From: JBGAQP01 sp044220635
GTDB lineage: Bacteria > Pseudomonadota > Gammaproteobacteria > Burkholderiales > Usitatibacteraceae
DNA length: 64,000 bases
Reading direction: 5' to 3'
Assembly: GCA_044220635.1 (NCBI GenBank)
Contig: JBGAQP010000006.1
Span: forward strand, 80,186 to 144,185
This document shows, one piece after another, positions 50,172 to 59,053 of this stretch (positions within the stretch are counted from its first letter, which is position 1; every line of letters begins with the position of its first letter). The position numbers and the translations under genes were made by a program. Under the pieces are notes generated by a model. The model did not search any database, was not told where the DNA came from, and worked only from the letters and a program-made list of their open reading frames with translations.

Positions 50172-50801
50172 ATGGCCATCACGCTGCACTACGCACCCGG
50201 TGCCTGCTCGCTCGCCTCGCACATCGTCCTCGAGGAGATCGGCGTGCCCTACGAGACGCGCCGGCTCGACCTCGCGAAAGGCGACCAGCGCTCTCCCGAG
50301 TACCTGAAGCTCAATCCCCGGGGGCGGGTGCCCACGCTCATGGTCGACGGCAAGGTGCTCACGGAAAACCTCGGCATCCTCGCCTACCTGGGCGGCGGCT
50401 GGCCGAAGGCGGGCCTGTGGCCCGAGCGGACCTGGGACCAGGCGAAGCTCCTCTCGACGATGGCGTGGCTGTCGAACACGGTCCACCCCTGCTACGGGCA
50501 CATGATCCGCGCGGCGCGTTACGCGGACGACGCCGCCGCCCAGGAGTCGATCAAGCACAAGGCCCGGCGAATGTACGGCGAGTACCTCAAGGAGATCGAC
50601 GGCCTGCTCGCGGGGCGGCGCTGGACGATCGCGGAGCGCTACACCGTGGCCGACCCGTACCTGCTGGTCTTCTACCGCTGGGGCAACCGCAACGACTATC
50701 CCGTGAAGCTCCTGGCGAACTACACGGCGCTCGTGCAGCGCGTGCTCGCGCGTCCCGCGGTGAAGAAGGTCATGGCCGACGAGGGCATCACGCTCGATTG
50801 A
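50172..50801 (+). CDS. Glutathione S-transferase, bacterial beta-like
   Basis: The 209-residue protein has the thioredoxin-like N-terminal domain (MAITLHYAPGACSLASHIVL, with Cys12 at the place of the beta-class cysteine; LNPRGRVPTLMVDGKVLTEN) and an all-helical C-terminal domain with YTVADPYLLVFYRWG. It could detoxify or cleave glutathione adducts in the cytoplasm. It follows the beta-hydroxyacid dehydrogenase by 19 bases and may be in the same transcript. Confidence 0.9.
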   Translation: MAITLHYAPGACSLASHIVLEEIGVPYETRRLDLAKGDQRSPEYLKLNPRGRVPTLMVDGKVLTENLGILAYLGGGWPKAGLWPERTWDQAKLLSTMAWLSNTVHPCYGHMIRAARYADDAAAQESIKHKARRMYGEYLKEIDGLLAGRRWTIAERYTVADPYLLVFYRWGNRNDYPVKLLANYTALVQRVLARPAVKKVMADEGITLD

Positions 50802-50827
50802 GGCTGCGCGCGCGCGCGCCCCGCGCC

Positions 50828-51472
50828 ATGCTCACCCTCGATCACCTGGTGGTGGCGGCGAGAACGCTGGAGGAGGGCGCCTCGTGGGTCGAGGAGCGCC
50901 TGGGCGTGGCGCCGGCGCCCGGCGGGCGGCACGCGCTCATGGGCACCCACAACCGGCTCCTCTCGCTCGGGGCGGGACGCTATCTCGAGGTGATCGCCGT
51001 CGATCCCGCTTCCCCCGCGCCTTCGCGGCCGCGCTGGTTCGCGCTCGATGCGCCGGGGATGCGCGCGCGCCTCGCCTCGGGACCGGCGCTCGTGCACTGG
51101 GTCGCGCGCACGGACCGGCTGGAGGAGGCCGTGGCGGCGACGCCCGGGAGGCGTCCCGAGGTCCTTTCGCTTTCGCGGGGAGAGCTGCGCTGGCGCATCG
51201 GCGTGCCCGAAGACGGGAGCCTGCCCGAAGGCGGCCCGTTCCCCACCTTCATCGAGTGGGAGGGCGAACGGCACCCGTCCGGCGGGCTCGCCGGGTCCGG
51301 CTGCGCGCTCGAACGCCTCGAGCTGCGCCACCCCCGGGCGACGGCGCTGCTCGCGGTGCTGCGCGGCCTGGGGCTCGGCGCGGGCGAGGCGGTGACCGCG
51401 TCCGACGGCGCGGCCGTCGCGCTCGTCGCGCGCATCGACACGGCGCGCGGCGCGTGCAGCCTCGGGGACTAA
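50828..51472 (+). CDS. VOC-family (glyoxalase-like) protein
   Basis: The 214-residue protein starts MLTLDHLVVAARTLEEGASW and shows the beta-alpha-beta-beta-beta units of vicinal-oxygen-chelate proteins, with MGTHNRLLSLGAGRYLEVIA and a later PFPTFIEWEGERHPSGGLAG. This is the layout of the Glyoxalase_3-like group, whose function is not established. Metal ligands are suggested by H6 and E in YLEVI. It ends 49 bases before the sigma factor gene and is probably the last member of the preceding cluster. Confidence 0.8.
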   Translation: MLTLDHLVVAARTLEEGASWVEERLGVAPAPGGRHALMGTHNRLLSLGAGRYLEVIAVDPASPAPSRPRWFALDAPGMRARLASGPALVHWVARTDRLEEAVAATPGRRPEVLSLSRGELRWRIGVPEDGSLPEGGPFPTFIEWEGERHPSGGLAGSGCALERLELRHPRATALLAVLRGLGLGAGEAVTASDGAAVALVARIDTARGACSLGD

Positions 51473-51475
51473 CCG

Positions 51476-51504
51476 GGAATACGCGGGCCGGGCGCGCTGT
51501 TCAC
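51476..51504 (+). promoter_or_regulatory. Possible ECF-type promoter before the sigma factor gene
   Basis: GGAATA (51476-51481) resembles the -35 element of many ECF sigma factors and is followed after 17 bases by GTTCAC as a candidate -10. This would fit autoregulation. The -10 match is weak and the leader would be only about ten bases. Confidence 0.3.
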
Positions 51505-51521
51505 TTCCGCGAGACACCACC

Positions 51522-52028
51522 TTGGACTACGACCTCATCGTCCCCTGGATCCCCAACCTGCGCCGCTACGCGCGGGCGCTGGTCGGGGACCGCCACGGCG
51601 CCGACGACCTCGTGCAGGACACGCTCGAGCGCGCGGTGCGCAAGTTCCACCTCTGGCGGCCGGGTGACCTGAGGGCCTGGCTCTTCTCGATCATGCACAA
51701 CGTCTTCGTCAACCAGCTGAAGGCCCGGCGCATCGCGCCGGAAGTGGAAGCCGACGATTCCCTCGTCGCCCCGTCCTCCTCCGTATCGGGCGCGGACCTC
51801 GCCGACCTCGAGCGCGCGCTCGGGCGCATCGCGCCCGAGCAGCGCGAGGTGCTCCTGCTCGTGGGGCTGGAGGAGATGACCTACGCCGAGGTGAGCCGCA
51901 CGCTCGGTATCCCGATGGGCACGGTGATGTCGCGCCTGTCGCGCGGGCGCGAGCGGCTGCGTCACCTGATGGATGTCGAGAACTCGCGCGCGAACCTGCG
52001 GGTCGTGCGCAGCGAGCCCGGCCCATGA
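51522..52028 (+). CDS. ECF-type RNA polymerase sigma factor
   Basis: Starting at TTG, the 168-residue protein has sigma region 2 (RRYARALVGDRHGADDLVQD, RKFHLWRPGDLRAWLFSIMH) and region 4 (ALGRIAPEQREVLLLVGLEE, SRTLGIPMGTVMSRLSRGRE). There is no region 3, as expected for ECF factors. A GTG or ATG start with a better ribosome site was not found. The membrane anti-sigma gene overlaps its stop by four bases, a standard arrangement. The inducing signal is not evident. Confidence 0.92.
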   Translation: MDYDLIVPWIPNLRRYARALVGDRHGADDLVQDTLERAVRKFHLWRPGDLRAWLFSIMHNVFVNQLKARRIAPEVEADDSLVAPSSSVSGADLADLERALGRIAPEQREVLLLVGLEEMTYAEVSRTLGIPMGTVMSRLSRGRERLRHLMDVENSRANLRVVRSEPGP

Positions 52029-52762
52029 ACCACGACGACGAACGCGTGCACGCCTGGGTCGATGGCATGCTGCCGGAGGCGGAGCGCGCCGCCTTCGAGG
52101 CGTGGCTCGCCGAGAGCCCCGAGGCGGCGGCCCGCGCGCGCCGCTATGCGGAGCAGCGCGGCGCGCTGCACGCGCGCTTCGACGCCGTGCTCTCCGAGCC
52201 GATTCCCGCGCGCCTTCACCTGAGGCGCCCGGCGTGGCGGGGCTACGCACGCGCGGCCGCCCTGGTCGCCGCGGGCATCGCGATCGGCCTGGCGATCCCC
52301 TGGGCGCGCGGACCGGAGCCGGCGTCCGGGGCCGCGCCGCTCGCGGTGCGCGCCGCGCGCGCGCACCTCGTGTACGCGGCCGAGGTCCGCCACCCGGTCG
52401 AGGTGGACGCCTCGCAGCAGGAGCACCTGGTGAAGTGGCTCTCGAAGCGCCTGGGGGTCGATCTCAGGATCCCGGTTCTCGCCTCCGAAGGCTTCGAGCT
52501 GCTCGGCGGGCGGCTCCTGCCCGGCCCGGAAGGGCCGGTGGCGCAGTTCATGTACCAGGACGCGGGGGGCAAGCGCCTGACCCTCTACGTGACGCTGCGC
52601 GGCCGCGGGGAAGGGCCCACGGCGTTCCGGTTCGCCGAGGAGGGGCGCGTCTCGGTCTTCTACTGGATCGACGGGCGCTGCGGCTACGCGCTCTCCGGCG
52701 AGGTGGGCAAGAGCGCGCTCGCGCGCGTGGCCACCGAGGTCTACCGCCAGCTCGAGCCCTGA
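52025..52762 (+). CDS. Transmembrane anti-sigma factor
   Basis: The 245-residue protein has an N-terminal cytoplasmic part (1-70) with HAWVDGMLPEAERAAFEAWL, typical of FecR/RsiW-like anti-sigma domains but without the zinc-binding His-Cys-Cys motif. One membrane helix spans about 77-93, and a periplasmic domain of about 150 residues contains VYAAEVRHPVEVDASQQEHL and SKRLGVDLRIPVL. It should hold the adjacent ECF factor inactive until a periplasmic signal arrives. The overlap with the sigma gene implies balanced synthesis. Confidence 0.9.
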   Translation: MNHDDERVHAWVDGMLPEAERAAFEAWLAESPEAAARARRYAEQRGALHARFDAVLSEPIPARLHLRRPAWRGYARAAALVAAGIAIGLAIPWARGPEPASGAAPLAVRAARAHLVYAAEVRHPVEVDASQQEHLVKWLSKRLGVDLRIPVLASEGFELLGGRLLPGPEGPVAQFMYQDAGGKRLTLYVTLRGRGEGPTAFRFAEEGRVSVFYWIDGRCGYALSGEVGKSALARVATEVYRQLEP

Positions 52763-52820
52763 GGGCGTGCCCGCCCGGGTGTGACCTGCTTCATAGCGCG
52801 CCCCCGCCCGGGCGCGGAGC

Positions 52821-53939
52821 ATGGCGGCTGGCGCACTCCGGCTTCCGCCCATGCACGACAACCACAACGAGGGGGGCGTGGCGGCCGCGGCCCCGCCGCG
52901 CTTCGAGACGCGCGTGCGGGCGCTCCAGGTCGACGAGCTCTTCCGCTTCGCGGCGACGGCCGCGGGCTTCTCCTTTTTCGGCGCGCTCCTCGCCCTCGGC
53001 GTGATGATCGACACCGGGGACACGGGACGCGGGTCGATCTGGTTCCTCTGGGCGACGGCGCTCACGTTCTTCCGCTTCGTGGTCGTCGCCGCCTACCGCC
53101 GCCGCGATCCCGCTTCCGACCCCGAGCCCTGGGGGCGGCTCGTCGTCGCGGGCAACCTCCTCGCCGGAATCCAGTGGGGCCTGCTCGGCACCGTGCTCTT
53201 TCCGGCCGAGGCGGGCTACCGGCAGCTCTTCACCCTCATGGTGATCACCTGCTTCGTGGGCGGATCGGTCACCGCCTACGCGGCGGTGAAATGGGCCCAC
53301 GAGGCGCTCGCCCTGCCCGCCACGGTCCCGCCCGCCATCTACCTCTTCTTCGTGCAGGACGGCGTCCACCTGTACGCCGGCGTGACCGCGCTCTTCTTCT
53401 GCTTCGCGATCGTGTACTACGCGCGCAGGCTCCACCGCCGCCTGCAGGAGCGCTTCGAGCTCGAAGTCGAGCACGCGGACCTCGTGCGGCTCACGGGCGG
53501 GCTCAACGAGCAGCTCGCGCGGGAGAACCGCGAGCTCGAGCGGCGGGCGGCGGTGCGCGGCCAGAACCTGCAGAGCGCGCGCGACCGCGCGGCGAGGCTC
53601 GAGGCGTTCTTTCGCCACTCTCCGCTCGCCGTGCTCGAGTGCGACGCCTCCGCCCAGGTCGTGGGCTGCAACCCCGCCGCCGAGCGCCTCGTCGGGTTCG
53701 CCGCCGCCGAGATGGAGGGCCGCCCGCTGTCCACGATCGTCGCGCCCGCCACCTCCAAGGGGCGCGCCGGCCTCGCCCCGAACCTCGCCGAGCGCGCGGC
53801 CGCGATGCACGCGGTCGACGTCATGGCCCGCGACGGGCGCGTGCTGCGGCGCATCGCGTTCGTCTCGCCGCTGCCCCCGGCCGGGATCGGCTCGCCGGGC
53901 TTCGGGATGATCCTCGTCGCCGGGGGCGACGTAGAATAG
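52821..53939 (+). CDS. Membrane PAS-domain protein without output domain
   Basis: The 372-residue protein has an N-terminal cytoplasmic stretch, about six membrane helices (roughly 38-205) in a MASE-like sensor, a coiled coil (about 215-265; LNEQLARENRELERRAAVRG) and one PAS domain (about 266-370; FFRHSPLAVLECDASAQVVG, NPAAERLVGF). It ends where a GGDEF, EAL or kinase domain would normally follow; no such domain is encoded downstream in any frame, since hrpA begins 27 bases later. An ATG at 52851 is an alternative start; neither has a well-placed ribosome site. Confidence 0.78.
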   Translation: MAAGALRLPPMHDNHNEGGVAAAAPPRFETRVRALQVDELFRFAATAAGFSFFGALLALGVMIDTGDTGRGSIWFLWATALTFFRFVVVAAYRRRDPASDPEPWGRLVVAGNLLAGIQWGLLGTVLFPAEAGYRQLFTLMVITCFVGGSVTAYAAVKWAHEALALPATVPPAIYLFFVQDGVHLYAGVTALFFCFAIVYYARRLHRRLQERFELEVEHADLVRLTGGLNEQLARENRELERRAAVRGQNLQSARDRAARLEAFFRHSPLAVLECDASAQVVGCNPAAERLVGFAAAEMEGRPLSTIVAPATSKGRAGLAPNLAERAAAMHAVDVMARDGRVLRRIAFVSPLPPAGIGSPGFGMILVAGGDVE

Positions 53940-53964
53940 CGCCCGCGGGGAGCTTCCCGCGGGC
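53932..53964 (+). promoter_or_regulatory. hrpA -10 element and leader hairpin
   Basis: TAGAAT (53932-53937) overlaps the end of the PAS gene. Immediately after the predicted transcript start a perfect nine-base-pair stem (53941-53949 with 53956-53964) closes a GAGCTT loop, two bases before the hrpA ATG. The only Shine-Dalgarno-like bases (GGGGAG) lie in this stem-loop, so the structure could limit translation. Confidence 0.5.
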
Positions 53965-53966
53965 CC

Positions 53967-56900
53967 ATGAACGCTCTCCCCGAAGACCTCCTCGCCGCGA
54001 CCGTCGCGGCGGACCACCCGAAGATCGCCGCCCTCGCCGCCACGGTGCGCGAGCGCGCGGGCGCGGGACGCCCGTGCGAGCGCGAGAAGGCGCTGCTCGA
54101 GGCCTTGGTGGAGCGTTCCCGCGCCGCCCGCGCCGCGCGCCTCGCCCGGATCCCCGAGCCGCGCTTTCCCGAGGAGCTTCCGATCGCGCAGCACCGCGGG
54201 GAAATCGCCGCGCTCATCGCGAGGCACCCGGTGACGATCGTCTGCGGAGAGACCGGTTCCGGGAAGACCACGCAGATCCCGAAGATCTGCCTCGCGCTCA
54301 AGCGCGGGGCCGCGGGCCTCGTCGGCTGCACCCAGCCCCGGCGCATCGCCGCGCGCAGCCTCGCCAATCGCCTCGCCCAGGAGCTCCCGGGGACGCCCCG
54401 GGGATTCGTCGGGCACAAGATCCGCTTCCAGGACCGCACGGGGCCCGACACCTTCGTGAAGGTCATGACCGACGGGGTGCTGCTCGCCGAGATCCACTCG
54501 GACCGGGAGCTGCGCGCCTACGACACGATCATCGTCGACGAGGCCCACGAGAGGAGCCTCAACATCGACTTCCTGCTGGGCTACCTGAAGCGCCTCGTCG
54601 CCTCGCGCCCGGACCTGAAGGTGGTCGTGACCTCGGCCACGATCGACACGGCGCGGTTCGCGCAGTTCTTCGGGGGCGCGCCGGTGATCGAGGTCTCGGG
54701 CCGGACCTGGCCCGTGGAAGTGCGCTACCGGCCCGACTACTTCGAGGCGCAGGACGACGACGACGAGCCCGCGGACCTGAACGAGGCGATCGCCAAGGCG
54801 GTCGAGGAGATCGGCCGCGAGCGCCGCGAGGGCGACATCCTCGTGTTCCTGCCCGGGGAGCGCGAGATCCGCGAGGCCGCCGAGGCGATCCGCAAGCACC
54901 CGCCGGCGAAGGGGGGACGCGCGCTCGAGATCCTCCCGCTCTTCTCGCGGCTCTCGGCCGAGGAGCAGGACCGCGTCTTCTCGCCCTCGGGCGCGCGGCG
55001 CGTCGTGCTCGCGACCAACGTCGCCGAGACCTCGCTCACCGTGCCCGGCATCCACTACGTGATCGACACGGGGCTCGCTCGCGTGAAGCGCTACTCGCCG
55101 CGGCAGAAGATCGACCAGCTGCGCATCGAGCCCGTCTCGCAGGCGGCCGCGAAGCAGCGCGCCGGGCGCTGCGGGCGCGTGGCGAGCGGGGTGGCGATCC
55201 GGCTCTACGCGGAAGACGACTTCGCCGGGCGCCCCGAGTACACCACGCCGGAGATCCTGCGCACCTCGCTCGCGGGCGTGATCCTGCGCATGGCCGCCAT
55301 GGAGCTGGGCGAGGTGTCCGACTTCCCGTTCGTCGAGCCGCCCGCGCCACGCCAGGTCGAGGACGGCTACCGCAGCCTCTTCGAGCTCGGCGCCATCGAC
55401 GAGGCGCGCGCCCTCACGCCGCTCGGCAAGGAACTCGCGCGTTTGCCGGTGGACCCGCGCATCGGCCGGCTGCTCCTCGCCGCGCGCGAGTTCAACTGCC
55501 TCGCGGAGATGATCATCCTCGCCGCGGCGCTCTCGATCCAGGACCCGCGGGACCGCCCGCGCGACCAGCGCGAGGCCTCCGAGCGGGCCCACGAGGAGTT
55601 CCGCGACGAGTCGTCCGACTTCGTGCAGCTCGTCAACCTCTGGCGCTTCTTCGACGAGGCCTTCGGGCACCGCAAGTCGGGGCGCAAGCTCCACGAGACC
55701 TGCCGCGAGCATTTCCTGTCCTACACGCGCATGCGCGAGTGGCGCGACCTCGCCGGGCAGCTGCGCGAGATGGCCTCCGAGCTCGGCATCCGCGAGAACG
55801 CCGCCGACGCCTCCTACGAGCAGGTCCACCGCGCGCTCCTCGCGGGGCTCGTCACGCAGGTGGGGCTCAAGTCGCAGGAGGGCGACCATTACGCCGCGCC
55901 GCGCGGGATCCAGTTCGCGATCTGGCCGGGCTCGGGCCTGAAGAAGGCCCGTCCGCGCTGGGTGATGGCCGGGGAGCTGCAGGAGACCACGCGCGTCTTC
56001 GCGCGCAACGTCGCGCGCATCGAGCCCGAGTGGGTCGAGAAGGCGGCCGCGCACCTCGTCACGCGAACCTGGGCGGAGCCGCACTGGGACCGCGCCCGCG
56101 GCGAGGTGGTCGCCTACGAGACGGTCGCGCTCTACGGCCTGGTGCTCGTGGCGCGGCGCAAGGTGTCCTACGGCCGCCTCGACCCCGCGAAGGCGCGCGA
56201 GGTGTTCATCGAGGGCGCGCTCGTCGCGGGGGAGCTCGACACGAAGCACCCCTTCCAGGCCCACAACCGCGCGCTCATCCGCGAGATCGAGGAGCTCGAG
56301 CACCGCGCGCGCCGCCCCGACGTGCTGGTCGACGAGCGCGCGCTCTTCGCCTTCCACGCGGCGCGCATCCCGGCCGAGGTGCGCGACGCCCGCTCCTTCG
56401 ACGCCTGGTACCGCGAGGCCTCGCGCGCCGACCCGAAGCTGCTCTTCCTCTCCCGGGCCGACCTCATGCGCCACGGCGCCGAATCGGTCACCGAGGCGCT
56501 GTTTCCCCGGACGCTGCGCGTCGCGGGCCAGGACCTCGCGCTCGCCTACCGCTTCGAGCCGGGGCACCCGATGGACGGCGTGACGATGACCGTGCCGCTC
56601 GCGCTCCTCAACCAGGTCGACGAGGCGGCGATCGACTGGCTGGTCCCGGGCATGGTGCGGGAGAAAGTGGCCTGGACGATGAAGGCGCTGCCCAAGCGCG
56701 TGCGCACGCTGCTCGTCCCGGTCCCCGAGCACGTGACCGCGTTCCTCGAGCGCGTGAAGCCCGGCGAGCGCCCGATTGCCGAGGAGGTCCTCGCCTACGC
56801 CTCGCGGCTCGCGGGCGAGCGCCTCGACGCCTCGGTCTGGTCGAAGGACGAGCCGCCCGCGCACCTCGTCATGAACCTGCGCGTCGTGGACGAGGCGAAG

Positions 56901-57857
56901 CGCGAGCTCGCCATGGGCCGCGACCTCGGGCCGCTTCGCAAGCGCCTCGGGGAGGCGGCGAGCCTCACGCTCGCGCAGTCGAAGCCGGGCCTCGAGCGCG
57001 AGGCGATCGTGCGCTGGGACTTCGGGGAGCTGCCCGCCGAGGTGAGCTTCCGCCGCGCGAACCAGTCCCTCACGGGCTACCCCGCCCTCGTCGACGAAGG
57101 CGCGAGCGTGGCGATCCGGCTCCTCGACACGCGGCAGAAGGCCGATCGGGCCCACCGCGGCGGCGTGAAGCGGCTGCTCGCCTTCGAGCTGAAGGAGCCG
57201 GTGAAGGCGCTCGAGCGCGGGCCGCCGGGCTTCAACGCGCTCGCGCTGCGCCTGCAATCGGTCGTGCCGGCCGAGAAGCTGCGCGAGGACTTGGTCGCCG
57301 CGATCCTCGACCGCGCCTTCATCGGCGAGGACGAGCCGCCGCGCACGCCCCGGGCCTTCGAGGAGCAGAAGAAGCGCGCCCGCGCGCGGCTGCCCGCGGT
57401 CGCCGAGGCCGCCATGCGCCACGCGGCGGCGATCGCCGAGGCGCACCACGCGCTCGGCGCGGCGATCGCGCAGTCGGGCGCCCTCGGGCGCGTGACCCAG
57501 GAGGTCAAGGCCGAGCGCGACCGCCTGGTCCATCCGGGTTTCCTCGCGCGCACGCCCTGGGAGCGGCTGGAGAGCCTGCCGCGCTACCTCAAGGGGTACG
57601 CGCTGCGACTGCAGAAATACCGCGGCAATCCGGAGCGCGACCAGCGCCACGCGGCGGCCGTGGCGGGGCTCTGGGCGCAGTACGAGGCGCGCGCCGCGGC
57701 CGACCGCGAGTCCGGGCGCGGCGATCCCCGGCTCGAGGAGTTCCGCTGGCTGCTCGAGGAGCTGCGGGTCTCGCTCTTCGCGCAGGAGCTGAAGACGCCG
57801 CTGCCGGTGTCGGCCAAGCGCCTGCAGAAGTTCTGGGACCAGCACCTGCGCGGGTAG
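53967..57857 (+). CDS. hrpA: ATP-dependent RNA helicase HrpA
   Basis: The 1296-residue DEAH-box helicase has the P-loop GETGSGKTT from about residue 94, DEAH at 191-194, SAT in VVTSATIDTARF, and QRAGRCGR as motif VI near 390. HA2 and OB domains follow, then a long C-terminal DUF3418 region, which distinguishes HrpA from shorter DEAH helicases. Length matches the E. coli protein (about 1300). HrpA acts on mRNA and stalled ribosomes in the cytoplasm. The codon use is even throughout and no frameshift is seen. Confidence 0.96.
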   Translation: MNALPEDLLAATVAADHPKIAALAATVRERAGAGRPCEREKALLEALVERSRAARAARLARIPEPRFPEELPIAQHRGEIAALIARHPVTIVCGETGSGKTTQIPKICLALKRGAAGLVGCTQPRRIAARSLANRLAQELPGTPRGFVGHKIRFQDRTGPDTFVKVMTDGVLLAEIHSDRELRAYDTIIVDEAHERSLNIDFLLGYLKRLVASRPDLKVVVTSATIDTARFAQFFGGAPVIEVSGRTWPVEVRYRPDYFEAQDDDDEPADLNEAIAKAVEEIGRERREGDILVFLPGEREIREAAEAIRKHPPAKGGRALEILPLFSRLSAEEQDRVFSPSGARRVVLATNVAETSLTVPGIHYVIDTGLARVKRYSPRQKIDQLRIEPVSQAAAKQRAGRCGRVASGVAIRLYAEDDFAGRPEYTTPEILRTSLAGVILRMAAMELGEVSDFPFVEPPAPRQVEDGYRSLFELGAIDEARALTPLGKELARLPVDPRIGRLLLAAREFNCLAEMIILAAALSIQDPRDRPRDQREASERAHEEFRDESSDFVQLVNLWRFFDEAFGHRKSGRKLHETCREHFLSYTRMREWRDLAGQLREMASELGIRENAADASYEQVHRALLAGLVTQVGLKSQEGDHYAAPRGIQFAIWPGSGLKKARPRWVMAGELQETTRVFARNVARIEPEWVEKAAAHLVTRTWAEPHWDRARGEVVAYETVALYGLVLVARRKVSYGRLDPAKAREVFIEGALVAGELDTKHPFQAHNRALIREIEELEHRARRPDVLVDERALFAFHAARIPAEVRDARSFDAWYREASRADPKLLFLSRADLMRHGAESVTEALFPRTLRVAGQDLALAYRFEPGHPMDGVTMTVPLALLNQVDEAAIDWLVPGMVREKVAWTMKALPKRVRTLLVPVPEHVTAFLERVKPGERPIAEEVLAYASRLAGERLDASVWSKDEPPAHLVMNLRVVDEAKRELAMGRDLGPLRKRLGEAASLTLAQSKPGLEREAIVRWDFGELPAEVSFRRANQSLTGYPALVDEGASVAIRLLDTRQKADRAHRGGVKRLLAFELKEPVKALERGPPGFNALALRLQSVVPAEKLREDLVAAILDRAFIGEDEPPRTPRAFEEQKKRARARLPAVAEAAMRHAAAIAEAHHALGAAIAQSGALGRVTQEVKAERDRLVHPGFLARTPWERLESLPRYLKGYALRLQKYRGNPERDQRHAAAVAGLWAQYEARAAADRESGRGDPRLEEFRWLLEELRVSLFAQELKTPLPVSAKRLQKFWDQHLRG

Positions 57858-57860
57858 AAT
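57855..57860 (+). promoter_or_regulatory. TAGAAT -10 element abutting the aminotransferase start
   Basis: TAGAAT overlaps the hrpA stop and ends six bases before the aminotransferase ATG. The 18-base-distant TTCTGG (57831-57836) is a weak -35. The transcript would be leaderless, and no ribosome site precedes the ATG. Confidence 0.45.
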
Positions 57861-57866
57861 CGCCCC

Positions 57867-59051
57867 ATGGACGACGGCGCCGCGCGCTTCCACCTCGCCT
57901 CGCGCATGGCCTCCATCGCCGCCTTCGAGGTGATGGAGATCCAGACGCTCGCCCGCGCGCTCGAGGCGAGGGGACGCGACGTGATCCACCTGGAGATCGG
58001 CGAGCCGGATTTCCCCACGCCGCGGCCCGTGGTCGAGGCCGCGAAGCGCGCGCTCGAGGACTCCCCCATGTTCTACACCCCGGCGCTCGGCCTGCCCGAG
58101 CTGCGCGAGGCGATCGCCGGCTTCTACCGGACCCGCCATGGCCTGGAGGTCGCGCCGGAGCGGGTGGTGGTGACCGCGGGCTCCAGCGCCGCGCTGCTCC
58201 TCGCCTTCGGGGTGCTGCTCGACGCGGGCGACGAGGTGCTGCTCGCCGACCCGAGCTATCCGTGCAACCGCCACTTCGTGCACGCGCTCGGCGGGGTGCC
58301 GCGGCTCGTGCCCGTCGGGGCGCAGACCCGCTTCCAGCTCACGCCGGAGCTCGCGGCGCGCGCCTGGGGCGCGAAGACCCGCGTGGCGATGGTCGCCTCG
58401 CCGTCCAACCCCACGGGCACGATGGTCCCGCCCGCGGACGTGGCGGGCCTCGCGCGGCTCGCCCGGGAGCGCGGCGGCACGCTGGTCGCCGACGAGATCT
58501 ACCACGGCCTCACCTACGGTGAGGACGCGCGCACCGCGCTGGAGGCGGGCGAGGACGTGTTCGTGGTCAACAGTTTCTCGAAGTACTTCCAGATGACGGG
58601 CTGGCGGCTCGGATGGCTCGTGGCCCCGCCCGCGCTCGTGCGCGAGATCGAGAAGCTCGCCCAGAACCTCTACATCTCGCCCTCGACGATCGCGCAGCAC
58701 GCCGCGCTCGCCGCGCTCGCGCCCGGGACGATCGCGATCCTCGAGGCGCGCCGGCGCGAGCTCGACGAGCGCCGGCGATTCCTGGTGCCCGCGCTCGAGG
58801 CCCTCGGCCTGAAGGTGCCCGTGGTCCCCGAGGGCGCGTTCTACGTCTACGCGGACTGCTCCGCGCTCACCGGCGACAGCTTCTCCTTCGCCCGCGAGGT
58901 CCTCGAGAAGGCGGGGGTCGCGATCACGCCGGGCCGCGACTTCGGGCGCAACGCGCCCGAGCGCCACCTGCGCATCGCCTACACGCAGCCCATCGCGCGG
59001 CTGCGCGAGGCCGTCGGGCGCATCGGCGGCTTCCTCGACGGGAGCGCCTGA
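57867..59051 (+). CDS. Class I/II pyridoxal-phosphate aminotransferase
   Basis: The 394-residue enzyme starts with a short leader, then RMASIAAFEVMEIQTLARAL and HLEIGEPDFPTPRPVVEAAK as in aspartate-type fold I aminotransferases. PLP contacts are in ASPSNPTGTMVPP and VADEIYHGLTYG, and the Schiff-base lysine is in NSFSKYFQMTGWRLGW. The C-terminal arginine for the substrate carboxylate is in HLRIAYTQP. The group includes MalY/PatA-like and alanine- or aspartate-type enzymes; the substrate is not decided by the sequence. Confidence 0.9.
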   Translation: MDDGAARFHLASRMASIAAFEVMEIQTLARALEARGRDVIHLEIGEPDFPTPRPVVEAAKRALEDSPMFYTPALGLPELREAIAGFYRTRHGLEVAPERVVVTAGSSAALLLAFGVLLDAGDEVLLADPSYPCNRHFVHALGGVPRLVPVGAQTRFQLTPELAARAWGAKTRVAMVASPSNPTGTMVPPADVAGLARLARERGGTLVADEIYHGLTYGEDARTALEAGEDVFVVNSFSKYFQMTGWRLGWLVAPPALVREIEKLAQNLYISPSTIAQHAALAALAPGTIAILEARRRELDERRRFLVPALEALGLKVPVVPEGAFYVYADCSALTGDSFSFAREVLEKAGVAITPGRDFGRNAPERHLRIAYTQPIARLREAVGRIGGFLDGSA

Positions 59052-59053
59052 GC

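Noticed and set aside
52791..58967. A 2058-codon open frame on the minus strand across the sensor, hrpA and aminotransferase genes
   Set aside because: It is antisense to well-identified genes. GC-rich codon use removes stops from the opposite strand. Its translation is Arg/Leu/Glu/Asp-rich without domains.
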